From Verrucomicrobiota bacterium (GTDB taxonomy: Bacteria; Verrucomicrobiota; Verrucomicrobiia; Limisphaerales; JAIPKD01): a DNA stretch of 45,975 nt. The stretch is from NCBI GenBank assembly GCA_021733835.1, contig JAIPKD010000018.1, positions 1-45,975 of the forward strand, read 5' to 3'. Shown piece by piece: positions 8,688-18,159 of the stretch (positions are counted from its first letter, which is position 1; each line of letters opens with the position of its first letter). The translations under genes and the position numbers were made by a program. The notes beneath the pieces are model-generated. The model had not been told where the DNA came from, did not search any database, and saw nothing but the letters and a program-made list of their open reading frames with translations.

Positions 8688-9947
8688 TCAGAGATCAAGT
8701 GCGTGAACCGCATTGCGCAGACTCTCGAGGTCGTCCGCCCGATGCAATGCGGATAGCGTGATCCTGAGCCGTGCCTGGTTTCGAGGCACGGTCGGATACC
8801 TGATCGCCGGTATATAAATGCCGCGCTCCCGCAGCTGTCTCGAGGACTCCATCGTCTTATTCGTTTCCCCTATTATTGCCGGTATGATCGCGCTCGAGGG
8901 GGACGACACGCCCTCCGCGACGCCGGTGACGTGACGTGGTAGATTGAAGTACTCCGGGCGTTCCATCAAAATGCCGGCCGCGGCAATCACGTTTTCCCAC
9001 AATCGTCGGACGCGGTGCTCGCCTTCGCTCGATTTGATTATATCGACGGCCTTACTCGCGGCCGCCACTGTAGCGGGGGAGGGCGCTGTGGAAAAAATGA
9101 AACTCTTGGCGCGGTTGATGAGTATATTGATTAATCCGTTTGAGCCGCAGATGTATCCGCCGACGGCGCCCACGGCCTTACTCAAAGTCCCCATCTGTAC
9201 CTCGACGGCGTCGGTCAGGCTCATGGCTTCAACGAGTCCCGATCGGTTGACGCCGAACATGCCGGCCGCGTGCGCTTCATCGATCATAAGCCATGCGCCG
9301 TACTTTTCTTTGAGTTCGATTAGTTTTTTGATCGGCGCCTGATCGCCGTCCATGGAGAACACCGACTCTGTGACGATAAGTGTACGCCGGTTATTTACAC
9401 TCGATGCAGCGGCTCTTCGCCTTAAAATATCTTCCAGTCGATCCAGGTCGTTATGCGGAAAAACTCGCACCTGTGCGCCGGATGTGAAAGCGCCCTGAAA
9501 TAGACACGCATGCGCAAGCTTATCTAGAATTACCAGATCGTTTTTACCCGCCAGCGCCGGTATTGTGCCGATGGCAGCCGCAAACCCGGAACCGAAGACA
9601 ACCGCGCTTTCGGTTGATTTCCAGTCTGCAAGCCTTTGTTCGAGTCCATGGATGGGCGCAAGCGAGCCGCTGATCAGCCTGGACGCGCCCGAACCAACGC
9701 CATAACGTTCCAATACCTCTGTGGCGGCGGCCTTTATCGCTTCGTGATTCGCCAGGCCAAGGTAATCATTGGATGAGAAATTTAATAAGTCGCCGATGCT
9801 TGTCTTTATTCGAGTGCCTTGAGGTGAATCAATACGTTTGAGCCGCCGCCAAAGACCGGCGCTCCGAATTTCTGCGGCTGCGGAATCCAGGAAGTCTTCA
9901 AAGCTGTCGATTGACTTATATTGGGATCGTTTTTCTCTTGCGGTCAT
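8688..9947 (-). CDS. bioF: 8-amino-7-oxononanoate synthase-like PLP enzyme
   Basis: Fold-type I PLP alpha-oxoamine synthase, most likely BioF, which condenses pimeloyl-ACP with alanine in biotin synthesis. The PLP-binding lysine is K257 in MGTLSKAVGAVGG; the IDEAHAAG motif (D223, H226) contacts the cofactor. The substrate segment NDYLGLANH and the GSGASRLISGS loop are present. The 419-aa length is slightly above typical BioF because of an N-terminal extension. No other biotin genes are nearby, so close relatives such as 2-amino-3-ketobutyrate CoA ligase cannot be excluded. Its end converges on pheT. Confidence 0.8.
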   Translation of the reverse strand: MTAREKRSQYKSIDSFEDFLDSAAAEIRSAGLWRRLKRIDSPQGTRIKTSIGDLLNFSSNDYLGLANHEAIKAAATEVLERYGVGSGASRLISGSLAPIHGLEQRLADWKSTESAVVFGSGFAAAIGTIPALAGKNDLVILDKLAHACLFQGAFTSGAQVRVFPHNDLDRLEDILRRRAAASSVNNRRTLIVTESVFSMDGDQAPIKKLIELKEKYGAWLMIDEAHAAGMFGVNRSGLVEAMSLTDAVEVQMGTLSKAVGAVGGYICGSNGLINILINRAKSFIFSTAPSPATVAAASKAVDIIKSSEGEHRVRRLWENVIAAAGILMERPEYFNLPRHVTGVAEGVSSPSSAIIPAIIGETNKTMESSRQLRERGIYIPAIRYPTVPRNQARLRITLSALHRADDLESLRNAVHALDL

Positions 9948-9973
9948 TATGACGTTATCTTAATCGAAGCCAC

Positions 9974-10186
9974 TCATTGTTTCCTCCGTGTCATGACCCG
10001 CCGTTGATAGAGGCGTTCGGTAAAACCGCCTTCCTTTTCAAAAGCCTCGGCCTGTGCCGCAAGCTGGCGGTCCAAGAGGCTGCATGCCACGGCAATCAGA
10101 ACCAGTGCGGCATTGGCTGAGATTTCGGGATAAGTGGACAGAGCGAACTCTGTGGACTTCATGGACGGTCCACCATGTCCACTCAT
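9974..10186 (-). pseudogene. Truncated four-helix-bundle suffix-domain gene
   Basis: The 70-aa frame matches only the C-terminal part that I recognise from four-helix-bundle suffix-domain proteins: PEISANAALVLIAVACSLLD, then a Gln/Ala-rich helix and GGFTERLYQRR. The rest of the usual protein of roughly 190-210 aa is missing. Its start overlaps by 4 bases the stop of a truncated rhuM frame, as left by a deletion joining two genes. The function of intact homologues is unknown. Confidence 0.6.
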
Positions 10187-10410
10187 AAGCCAGCCTCCTT
10201 GCAGGTTGTTTCCAAAATGGAAATAACTGGATTTTCATCCAGTTTACCGGAGTCAAAGATGTTTTTAAGGTGTTTGCTGATGGCCGGCACATTGACATTG
10301 AACAGCCCGGCCAAGGCCTTCTGGGTCAGCCGGAAATTTTCGTCGTGAAATAGGACGCCGACTTTTTTGTCGGCTTCCGGGGTGCTGAATAGGATGATTT
10401 CGTTTTTCAT
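10183..10410 (-). pseudogene. rhuM: Truncated RhuM-family gene
   Basis: The 75-aa frame resembles the N-terminus of RhuM-family proteins (MKNEIILFSTPE, then LTQKALAGLFNVNVPAISKH, then LKNIF.SGKLDEN). Intact members are over 300 aa, so most of the gene is lost. The LTQ..A.LF segment looks like a helix-turn-helix. RhuM genes are common in genomic islands and their function is not established. It stops within the four-helix-bundle suffix fragment, giving a two-gene scar. Confidence 0.6.
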
Positions 10411-10571
10411 AATTGCCCTTCACATTGGGCGGGTTTCCGTGCTCTGCCCGGTCTTGGCCATTTTGTTCATGTTCAATAATATAGCAGCCGATTGTCCAGT
10501 TTCTCAATGTCAAACTGATGAGAAGTTTTTCAATCATTAAGATGCAGGCGAACTTTGATTTGTAAAAAGGC

Positions 10572-11594
10572 GTGCGCATTTGTAGATTAGAGGCCGTGAA
10601 TTTACAGTTATTGACTTTACTGGCTGCGTTGGCAACGACGAACGGCACACCGGCTGTGAGTAATTGGGTTGCCGATAACGTTGATATTACTGTTGACATA
10701 ACGAATCCGAATTCGGCCGTCGAGCGCGAGTACCGTGAATTGCTCGAAATGGACGACGAAATCGCCGCCGAGATAGACGAATTAATCCGTCGGAATAGTG
10801 CCTTTTCCGAAAAGGGCGCGGGTATGGAATCTCCGCTGTTACAAACCAAGATAGAGGGGCGGCTTAAGAAGGTTGAAGATGCCTATGAGGATTTTATTCG
10901 CCGTCATCCGGAGCACGTCAGGGCGCGGCTTGCGTACGGCAGTTTCTTGATGGACATGGGAAAGGAGCTCAAGGGAAAGCAACAATGGGAAGAGGCACTG
11001 GCGCTGGACGAGGAGAATCCGGCCGCGTGGAATAACCTGGCGAATTATTTCGGGCATCGCGGCCCGGTTAAAAAGGCTTTTGAGTATTACGCAAAGGCGA
11101 TAGAGCTTAATCCCGTCCAATCGGTTTATTACCAAAACCTGGCGACCACCGTCCTGCTATTCAGAAAGGACGCAAAGGAGTATTATGATATGGATGAACA
11201 GGAGGTGTTCGACCGCGCATTGAGCCTTTACAGAAAGGCGCTGAAACTCGATCCGAACAACTTCGTGCTCGCCAATGACCTCGCGCAGTCATACTACATC
11301 ATTAAACCACGGCGGATCGAGGAGGCTATTGCGGCATGGAAGGATGCACTGCGTGTTGCCGGCGACCCGCTGCAGAAACAGGGCGTACTCCTGCACCTTG
11401 CGCGGTGGTATTTCATTGATGAGAATGTGGAAAAGGCCAGGGAGTATCTGGACGGCGTCACCAACAACGTGTATGCGTCCGTGAAAGAGCGAATAGCCGA
11501 TAACCTTGACGAGTTGGAGAACGGCAATCAAGATGATGCCGCGGTGACAACTGAAGACGGCGCTGACACAGTAGGCGCCGGTGGCGTGGATTGA
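10572..11594 (+). CDS. Exported tetratricopeptide-repeat protein
   Basis: A 340-aa protein with an N-terminal hydrophobic signal (LLTLLAALATTNGTPA), then a charged helical linker and about four TPR units between residues 110 and 290 (for example PAAWNNLANYFGHRGPVKKA, and YRKALKLDPNNFVLANDLA). TPRs form protein-binding scaffolds, and the signal places it outside the cytoplasmic membrane or anchored in it. The C-terminus is acidic and low complexity. The GTG at 10572 and the GTG at 10596 are both possible; the latter starts the signal more compactly. It heads a codirectional run with cstA. No specific partner can be named. Confidence 0.75.
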   Translation: MRICRLEAVNLQLLTLLAALATTNGTPAVSNWVADNVDITVDITNPNSAVEREYRELLEMDDEIAAEIDELIRRNSAFSEKGAGMESPLLQTKIEGRLKKVEDAYEDFIRRHPEHVRARLAYGSFLMDMGKELKGKQQWEEALALDEENPAAWNNLANYFGHRGPVKKAFEYYAKAIELNPVQSVYYQNLATTVLLFRKDAKEYYDMDEQEVFDRALSLYRKALKLDPNNFVLANDLAQSYYIIKPRRIEEAIAAWKDALRVAGDPLQKQGVLLHLARWYFIDENVEKAREYLDGVTNNVYASVKERIADNLDELENGNQDDAAVTTEDGADTVGAGGVD

Positions 11595-11673
11595 CCGCAG
11601 TTCCGATGTTGATGCCTGAAGCTCGGATTCATTATTTCGTATCCGGAAGCATATGTTTAGCATTTAAGAAAAG

Positions 11674-13587
11674 ATGGAAACACTGTTCATAGCGTTATTT
11701 TCGGCATTAGGCTTTATTGTTGCTTATCACACTTATGGACGCTGGCTTGGTCGCCGGATATTCGGTTTGTCTAAGACGGCCGAATGTCCTTCTCGAAAAT
11801 TCTACGATGGTACGGATTATGTGCCGACCGGTAAGTCGGTGATATTCGGACATCACTTTACGTCGATCGCCGGTACGGGGCCTATAGTAGGGCCTGCGAT
11901 CGCTATTTTGTGGGGGTGGCTGCCGGCGCTGTTATGGGTGTTGATAGGGTCTGTGTTTATCGGTGCGGTACATGATATGAGCTCACTGGTGGTGAGCCTA
12001 AGGAACAGGGGGCAGACGGTGGGAGATATAGCAGGGCGCGTAATCAATAGGCGTGTGCGTCTGCTTTTTCTTTTCGTTTTGTTTTTTGTGCTCACGATTG
12101 TGCTGGCGATATTCGGATTGGTGATCGCCACTGTATTCAAATTATATCCTTCATCCATCTTTCCCTGCATGGTACAGATTCCGCTCGCGATAGGGATCGG
12201 CCTTTGGCTGCACAGGAAGGGTGTAGGATTATTCGTGCCTTCTCTTATAGCTTTGGCGGTGATGTATGCCACTGTTCTATACGGCAACAGCGGTTTCCTG
12301 GGTGATATTAATTCATATATGGCCGGAGAATGGCCGTTATGGAACTGGGTTGTGGGGCTGCTTATATATTGCTATATAGCATCGGTGTTGCCGGTCTGGG
12401 TGCTCTTACAGCCAAGGGATTATATTAATTCGCTTCAATTACTCTCGGCGATTGTCCTGATAGTCTGCGGTCTGGGAGTTGCCGCCGTGTTGGGAGGCGT
12501 GAGCCTGCCGGACGGCTCGCACGCTGCGCTCGAGTTATCCGCGCCCATGGTGCAGCTGAATCCCGTTGGTGCGCCCATATTATTCCCTTTCTTATTCATA
12601 ACCGTCGCTTGCGGCGCGATAAGCGGATTCCATTGTCTCGTCAGCAGTGGGACGTCCAGCAAACAAGTCAGGTGCGAGGAACCCGATGCGCGGTTTGTCG
12701 GGTACGGGAGTATGCTGATGGAGGCGTTTCTGGCGATACTGGTTATCTTGGCGTGTAGCGCGGGGTTAGGCTTGGGAATAGAAACTGAGAGCGGTGCGTT
12801 CTTGACCGGACACGATGCGTGGATATCGCGTTACTCCTCCTGGAGCGCCGCCGGATCGCTCGGTGACAAATTGGGCGCATTCGTAGACGGCGCGGCGAAT
12901 TTCCTCAAGGCACTCGGGCTTTCCTTGGGCGCAGGAAAGGCGTTGATGGGCGTACTCGTTGCCTCATTTGCGGCGACCACCATGGACACTGCTTGTAGGA
13001 TACAGAGGTATGTTATTCAAGAATTGTCGACTACGTTCTTGAAGAAACGCGATTCCGATGGCGGGATACAAAAAGATACCGGCGGGTGCGCTTGTATCTC
13101 GACGGTTTCCAAGTGGTTGCAGAATAAACACGGCGCAACGATATTCGCCGTGGTCGTTGCGGCAATGTTGGCGGCGGTGCCGCCGCCGGGGCAGGCATGG
13201 ACATTTTCCGCCGCCGGTAAGGGCGGTATGATTTTATGGCCTTTATTCGGGGCGACCAACCAATTGCTGGCAGGCTTGAGTTTCCTTGTCGTGATCTTCT
13301 ACCTATACCGTCGAAACAAGCCCATCTGGTTTATTGTTTTACCGATGTTATTTATGCTGATCATGCCTCTGTGGGCTATGATATTGCAGTTGTTTTTCGG
13401 CGCCGGTGACGACGTAAGCTGGCTGTACGGCGAAAAATGGGTTTTGGTTTTTATCGGTACGGCTACCATCGCCCTTGAAATCTGGATGGTAATCGAAGGG
13501 TTGATAATGTTCCCCAAGGCAAAAGGCGTAATTGAAGAGGCGATTAATGGCGAACCCGAACAATTGAATGTCGATATGAAGATTTAA
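11674..13587 (+). CDS. cstA: Carbon starvation protein CstA family transporter
   Basis: Large inner-membrane protein of 637 aa with about 16 hydrophobic segments. CstA-family members take up peptides or pyruvate. Family signatures are visible: YGRWLGRRIFGL near the start, HHFTSIAGTGPIVGPA, SGFHCLVSSGTSSKQ in the middle, and ATTMDTACRIQRY followed by FGATNQLLAGL. The C-terminal part lacks a long soluble domain. A two-component or cAMP-linked regulator, often seen with this family, is not adjacent. Substrate is unknown for this copy. Confidence 0.92.
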   Translation: METLFIALFSALGFIVAYHTYGRWLGRRIFGLSKTAECPSRKFYDGTDYVPTGKSVIFGHHFTSIAGTGPIVGPAIAILWGWLPALLWVLIGSVFIGAVHDMSSLVVSLRNRGQTVGDIAGRVINRRVRLLFLFVLFFVLTIVLAIFGLVIATVFKLYPSSIFPCMVQIPLAIGIGLWLHRKGVGLFVPSLIALAVMYATVLYGNSGFLGDINSYMAGEWPLWNWVVGLLIYCYIASVLPVWVLLQPRDYINSLQLLSAIVLIVCGLGVAAVLGGVSLPDGSHAALELSAPMVQLNPVGAPILFPFLFITVACGAISGFHCLVSSGTSSKQVRCEEPDARFVGYGSMLMEAFLAILVILACSAGLGLGIETESGAFLTGHDAWISRYSSWSAAGSLGDKLGAFVDGAANFLKALGLSLGAGKALMGVLVASFAATTMDTACRIQRYVIQELSTTFLKKRDSDGGIQKDTGGCACISTVSKWLQNKHGATIFAVVVAAMLAAVPPPGQAWTFSAAGKGGMILWPLFGATNQLLAGLSFLVVIFYLYRRNKPIWFIVLPMLFMLIMPLWAMILQLFFGAGDDVSWLYGEKWVLVFIGTATIALEIWMVIEGLIMFPKAKGVIEEAINGEPEQLNVDMKI

Positions 13588-13656
13588 TCTCATGGAATGC
13601 GTTTCCCTTATTCGTATTATTTGCCAACTGATTCCGTGGATAAAAGTAATATAACA

Positions 13657-14253
13657 ATGAAACGTATCGGTCTGTTCGGCGGCACGTTCGATCCTGTCCA
13701 TCTGGGACACCTGTTGGCCGCGCAAACTGCCGTCGAAGAGCTGGAACTGGATACGTTGTTTTTTATACCCGCGGCGCGCTCGCCGTTTAAGCCCGACCGT
13801 GTTTCCGCAGACGTAAAGTATCGCGCAGCGCTATTGCGTATTGCCTTGGCCGGGCGCCCTGAGTTCGGGATAGACCTCCAGGAACTGGAACGCGGCGGGC
13901 TGTCGTACACGATCCACACAGTCAGGAACTATCGGCAATGGTTCCCACGCGCAAAGCTGTTCTTCTTGATCGGCCAGGATCATTTGAAAAACCTGCCCGA
14001 GTGGCAGGATGCTCAGGAATTGGCGGAATCGGTGGAGTTCATTGTTCTCCTTAGACCCGGAGAAAGTTACCGCGATACCGCGGGTGATCCGTTCTCGGTG
14101 AGGATGTTACGAGGTATACAAGTGGATATCTCCTCGTCGGAAATACGGGAGCGCGTCTCTAAGGGGCTTTCCATCGAGTGGTTCGTACCTTACGGCGTCG
14201 CTGAAATGGTGAAAACATTCGAATTGTATTCTACATCGTATGGCGTCGGGTGA
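13657..14253 (+). CDS. nadD: Nicotinate-nucleotide adenylyltransferase
   Basis: Adenylates nicotinate mononucleotide in NAD synthesis. The nucleotidyltransferase signature GGTFDPVHLGH is at residues 8-18 and the C-terminal ISSSEIRERV motif is present. I chose the ATG at 13657, giving 198 aa, because MKRIGLFGGTFDP is the conserved start; an in-frame ATG at 13597 would add 20 unconserved residues. In many bacteria nadD is next to rsfS, but here an Mth938-domain gene follows instead. It lies 69 bases after cstA. Confidence 0.93.
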   Translation: MKRIGLFGGTFDPVHLGHLLAAQTAVEELELDTLFFIPAARSPFKPDRVSADVKYRAALLRIALAGRPEFGIDLQELERGGLSYTIHTVRNYRQWFPRAKLFFLIGQDHLKNLPEWQDAQELAESVEFIVLLRPGESYRDTAGDPFSVRMLRGIQVDISSSEIRERVSKGLSIEWFVPYGVAEMVKTFELYSTSYGVG

Positions 14254-14343
14254 TGACTACGGTGTTAAATATTGAACTTTCATCCCCGCAATTTACGGAT
14301 TAGAATGGGGCATCGATCAGAGGTTTTTATTGGTTGTGTCGAT

Positions 14344-14697
14344 ATGAAATTCCAGATCGATTCATACGAATTCGGAAGGATGATGGTTGGAGGGAAAGAT
14401 TTCGCCTCGGACCTGATCATTTATCCGGATGGTGATATATACGATAATTGGTGGCGACAACAGGGGCATAATCTTGTGCCCGATGATATTGGCGGCTTAC
14501 TCGAGACGCGGCCCCGAATACTTATCATCGGGACAGGGGCTTATGGACGGATGAACGTATCGACTGAATTAATAGAAGTTTGCCGGGAAAATGGGATCAA
14601 GCTTGATATCTTACCTACGGCTGATGCGGTAACCAGCTTTAACAAGGCTGTAAACGAAGGTGCGGTTGTCGCCGGTTGTTTTCACTTAACATGTTGA
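14344..14697 (+). CDS. Mth938-like domain-containing protein
   Basis: A 117-aa protein of the Mth938/DUF498 family: a compact alpha/beta fold with the signatures [21 protein letters not shown] and [11 protein letters not shown]. Members occur from bacteria to mitochondria (NDUFAF3-like), but the bacterial role is unknown. The ATG at 14344 is preferred, since the conserved domain begins there; the upstream in-frame TTG would add 24 unconserved residues. It ends eight bases before the sulfatase start, so the two are likely cotranscribed. Confidence 0.8.
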   Translation: MKFQIDSYEFGRMMVGGKDFASDLIIYPDGDIYDNWWRQQGHNLVPDDIGGLLETRPRILIIGTGAYGRMNVSTELIEVCRENGIKLDILPTADAVTSFNKAVNEGAVVAGCFHLTC

Positions 14698-14705
14698 GGG
14701 AAATA

Positions 14706-16148
14706 ATGAACAAAAGACTGATAACAACGCTTATATTCGGGATTATTATATACAGTTTGACTGGTTTTGGTGTTTTCGACGTAAACGGGGCAGGGCGGGA
14801 AGAGGTTGCCGGGGATGATTGGGCGCGACCGAACATTATTTTCTTTCTTACAGATGACCAGCGGAACGATACGCTGGGTTGCGCGGGGCATTCGATAATA
14901 AAGACGCCCGTTATCGATCGACTTGCCGAAGAGGGTGTCAGATTCGAGAATGCGTTCGTTACAACCTCGATCTGCGCTGCCAGCCGGGCTTCAATTTTCA
15001 CCGGTGTACATGAACGAACGCACGGTTATACGTTCGGAAAGCCGCCTGTCCCGAAATCGATAGCGCAAGCCGGTTATCCGCTGCTGTTGAAAGAGGCCGG
15101 CTACCGCACCGGGTTCATCGGTAAATACGGCTGCGCGATGGAGGTCGGCGCGGACGCGCAATTCGATTACTTTGTGAGGATCGGCCGGAATCCGTACTTC
15201 CATGAGCTGCCTGACGGCGGCAGGCGACATGAAACAGATTTATGCGCCGACAAGGCGATTAAATTCATCGAGGAGCAGTCCGCATCACGGCCGTTCTGCT
15301 TGTCTATTAGTTTTAACGCGGCGCACGCTGAAGACAGCGATAAGCGCCCAGGCATGGGGCATTTCCCGTGGCCTCCGTCGGTGGACGGGATGTACGAGGA
15401 TATCACGCCTCCCGCACCGCGTCTTTCAGATTCAGAGATATTCGAGGTCCAACCTAAGTTTTTAAAGGATTCCTTAAATCGACAAAGGTATTTCTGGCGA
15501 TGGGATACGCCGGAGAAATACAAGACGAACATGCGCGCTTATTTCAGGATGATAAGCGGAATAGACCATGCAATCGGCCGGGTTATTACAAAACTGGAGA
15601 AAACTGGTATGGCCGGCAATACCGTTATTATATACGCGGCGGATAATGGGTATTACATGGGCGATCGCGGGTTCGCGGGGAAGTGGAGTCATTATGAGGA
15701 ATCACTGCGTATTCCTCTGATTATTTACGATCCGCGGCTGCCGGAAGGATCGCGTAGCCGGGTGGTTCCACAGATGGCGTTGAATATCGATATACCGGCG
15801 ACGATCCTGGATGCTGCAGGGCTTGGAGTCCATCCGAATTACCAGGGCAGGAGTCTTCTGCCGATTGTAAGGGGAGAATCTCCACAGAACTGGAGAGACG
15901 ACTTCTTTTGTGAACATCTAATGGATCATCCGGCCTTGCCCAAGTGGGAAGGTGTGCGTGGACGGCGTTATGTTTACGCGCGGTATTTTGAACAGGAACC
16001 GGCTTATGAATTCCTGCATGATCTTGAGACAGACCCGGATGAGTTGAAGAATTTGGCGGGCACCCCTGAGTATACCGATGTTTTGGATAAAATGCGGGAG
16101 CGCACCGGACAGTTGAAGAATCGCTACACGGTTGAGGATGCGGAATAG
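14706..16148 (+). CDS. Secreted type I sulfatase
   Basis: Formylglycine-dependent arylsulfatase-family enzyme that removes sulfate esters, probably from polysaccharides. The start is set by a strong GAGGG site five bases before the ATG at 14706, giving 480 aa with a signal peptide (about residues 1-29). The catalytic signature is C90-A-A-S-R, a CxASR version of the usual CxPSR. It sits 39 residues after the metal-binding D50-D51 pair (LTDDQRND), and DNG in [13 protein letters not shown] supplies another metal site. The C-terminal half resembles heparan/N-sulfoglucosamine-type sulfatases. No maturase gene is in the window, so the formylglycine-generating enzyme must lie elsewhere. Substrate is not predictable from sequence alone. 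Confidence 0.92.
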   Translation: MNKRLITTLIFGIIIYSLTGFGVFDVNGAGREEVAGDDWARPNIIFFLTDDQRNDTLGCAGHSIIKTPVIDRLAEEGVRFENAFVTTSICAASRASIFTGVHERTHGYTFGKPPVPKSIAQAGYPLLLKEAGYRTGFIGKYGCAMEVGADAQFDYFVRIGRNPYFHELPDGGRRHETDLCADKAIKFIEEQSASRPFCLSISFNAAHAEDSDKRPGMGHFPWPPSVDGMYEDITPPAPRLSDSEIFEVQPKFLKDSLNRQRYFWRWDTPEKYKTNMRAYFRMISGIDHAIGRVITKLEKTGMAGNTVIIYAADNGYYMGDRGFAGKWSHYEESLRIPLIIYDPRLPEGSRSRVVPQMALNIDIPATILDAAGLGVHPNYQGRSLLPIVRGESPQNWRDDFFCEHLMDHPALPKWEGVRGRRYVYARYFEQEPAYEFLHDLETDPDELKNLAGTPEYTDVLDKMRERTGQLKNRYTVEDAE

Positions 16149-16160
16149 GATACGCATCCA

Positions 16161-17912
16161 TTATCGAAATCTTTTTTGCAGAAACTCCGCCAACTCCCGA
16201 GTATGTATTCTGTCTTGTTTCATGGTATCGCGGTCGCGCACGGTGACGGTATCCAGGAGTTCCGGCGTTTCCCCGAGTGTCTCGAAGTCGATGGTGACGC
16301 AGAACGGTGTGCCCGCTTCATCCTGACGCCTGTAACGGCGGCCTATGGCGCCTGCATCGTCGTAGAACACCTGCATATACGGACGTAATAGGTCGCGCAC
16401 TTCCTTTGCTTTCATGACCAGTTCGCGTCTGTTCTTGAGAAGTGGGAAGACGGCGACCTTGATCGGCGCGATACGCGGATGGAATTGCATTACGTTACGG
16501 ATTTCCTTTTTGCCTTTTTCGTTGATGATTTCTTCTTCGCGGTAGGCTTGGCAAATGATGGCAAGGATAAGGCGATCCACTCCCGCGCTTGGTTCGATTA
16601 CGTGAGGGACGTATCGAGTTTTGGCTTCTTCATCGAAATACTCCATGGACTTACCGCTGAACTCCTGGTGCTGCGTCAGATCGAAGTTACCACGCGCGGC
16701 GATTCCCTCCAGTTCCTGTGTGCCGAACGGGAATTTGTAGAGGATATCGACGGTTGCCTGTGCGTAGTGGGCGAGTTCCTCGGCGGGTTGCCAATAGACA
16801 TCGAGTGAGTCGCGTGTCAGTCCGACGCTTTCATACCACCTGATGCGCTCCTCGACCCAGTATTCGTGCCATTGTTTCCAACCCCAGTTCGGCTGCGGTG
16901 TATCGGGGCTTGCATTGCTGTCGGCCTCGGATTTCGCCGCTATTTCATCCGGTTTGATGAAGAACTCGAGTTCCATTTGTTCGAACTCGCGTGAGCGGAA
17001 GGTGAAGTTACGCGGATTGATTTCGTTTCTGAACGCCTTACCTATCTGGCAGATACCGAATGGCAGTTTTTGCCTTGAGACCTCCAGGACTGTCTTGAAC
17101 TGGGCGAATATGGCCTGCGCCGTTTCGGGGCGGAGGTAGGCGATGTTGTCTTCGCTTTCCACCGGGCCTACGTAGGTCTTGAACATCAGGTTAAACTCGC
17201 GCGGTTCGGTGAGGAGACTGCCGTTTTCGGGATTGTATCTGGTCGAATTCTCTACATGCTCTGTTTGTTCATCGATTAGGAGCGGGCGTGTAATGCCTCG
17301 GAGCTGATAATATTTTCGCGCAATTTTCCTCGCCTGATCGCTTCGTTCTCCATCGGGTATGAGCACCGAGTAGGCGGTGTTGCAGGTTAAGTCCAAGGAA
17401 CTCATTAGATTTTCTACGGTCTGAGCGGTGTCCGTGCCGGGTCTTGGTTTTAGGATGCCGTCGTCAGAATGGAGTTCGAACGCCTCGATAAGTTTTGATC
17501 CCGGATTCTGTTCCTGAAACTCGAAGAACAGATCGCGATCAACCGCGCCGAGGTAACTATACGCCGTCCCGGTCTGCGGGTCTATCTGGTCGAGGCGCAG
17601 ACGTTTCCTGGTCAGGAGACAATCGACCATCGGATCACTGAAGGTACTGGTATGACCACTGGCTTCCCACGTCCTGGGATGCATGATAATGCTTGCGTCG
17701 AGTCCGACAACATCGTCACGGTACACGGTCATGCAACGCCACCAAAAATCCTTAACATTGCGTTTCAGTTCCGCGCCGAGCGGGCCGTAGTCCCAGAATC
17801 CATTGATACCGCCGTAGATTTCGGAGGATTGAAAGATGAACCCGCGTCGTTTGCAGAGTGACACGATCTTTTCCATCCGCTCGTTTAGCTTCGCCTTGTT
17901 TGACTCAGACAT
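16161..17912 (-). CDS. glyS: Glycine--tRNA ligase (alpha2 type)
   Basis: Class II glycyl-tRNA synthetase of the homodimeric type, 583 aa from the chosen ATG. Features include the N-terminal block KRRGFIFQSSEIYGGINGFW, the DYGPLGAELKRNVK segment, motif 2 around IGKAFRNEINPRNFTFRSRE (EFEQMELEFF next), the motif 3 region VIEPSAGVDRLILAII, and a C-terminal anticodon-binding domain (IAPIKVAVFPLLKN). The ATG at 17912 (MSESNKAKLNERM) is preferred over an upstream TTG at 17951. A single-gene GlyRS, not the bacterial alpha2-beta2 pair, is seen in several phyla including PVC members. It converges on the sulfatase gene with only 12 bases between them. Confidence 0.95.
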   Translation of the reverse strand: MSESNKAKLNERMEKIVSLCKRRGFIFQSSEIYGGINGFWDYGPLGAELKRNVKDFWWRCMTVYRDDVVGLDASIIMHPRTWEASGHTSTFSDPMVDCLLTRKRLRLDQIDPQTGTAYSYLGAVDRDLFFEFQEQNPGSKLIEAFELHSDDGILKPRPGTDTAQTVENLMSSLDLTCNTAYSVLIPDGERSDQARKIARKYYQLRGITRPLLIDEQTEHVENSTRYNPENGSLLTEPREFNLMFKTYVGPVESEDNIAYLRPETAQAIFAQFKTVLEVSRQKLPFGICQIGKAFRNEINPRNFTFRSREFEQMELEFFIKPDEIAAKSEADSNASPDTPQPNWGWKQWHEYWVEERIRWYESVGLTRDSLDVYWQPAEELAHYAQATVDILYKFPFGTQELEGIAARGNFDLTQHQEFSGKSMEYFDEEAKTRYVPHVIEPSAGVDRLILAIICQAYREEEIINEKGKKEIRNVMQFHPRIAPIKVAVFPLLKNRRELVMKAKEVRDLLRPYMQVFYDDAGAIGRRYRRQDEAGTPFCVTIDFETLGETPELLDTVTVRDRDTMKQDRIHTRELAEFLQKRFR

Positions 17913-18159
17913 AAGCAAGAGAGTATCGTAAAAACGTAGAGCAGGTGTCAAGCTGTCAGAAGCGCTTTGCCGCGATTTCTAAAGCGGCGGTTATGGGATT
18001 GTTCCGGTCTTACTCGGTGCTATTACGGAGATTTACAAAAGATTAACAAATTACTGCGCGCATCTAAACATTAGCTTAACAAAGCGACCGTCTATTATTG
18101 GTGAAGACTGAGGGTAAAGTGTTCATTCAACAAACAAATCTTAATCAGATAAAGGAAAG

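Noticed and set aside
13597-13656. Upstream start for nadD
   Set aside because: The extra 20 residues are unconserved, and the canonical MKRIGLFGGTFDP start is at 13657.
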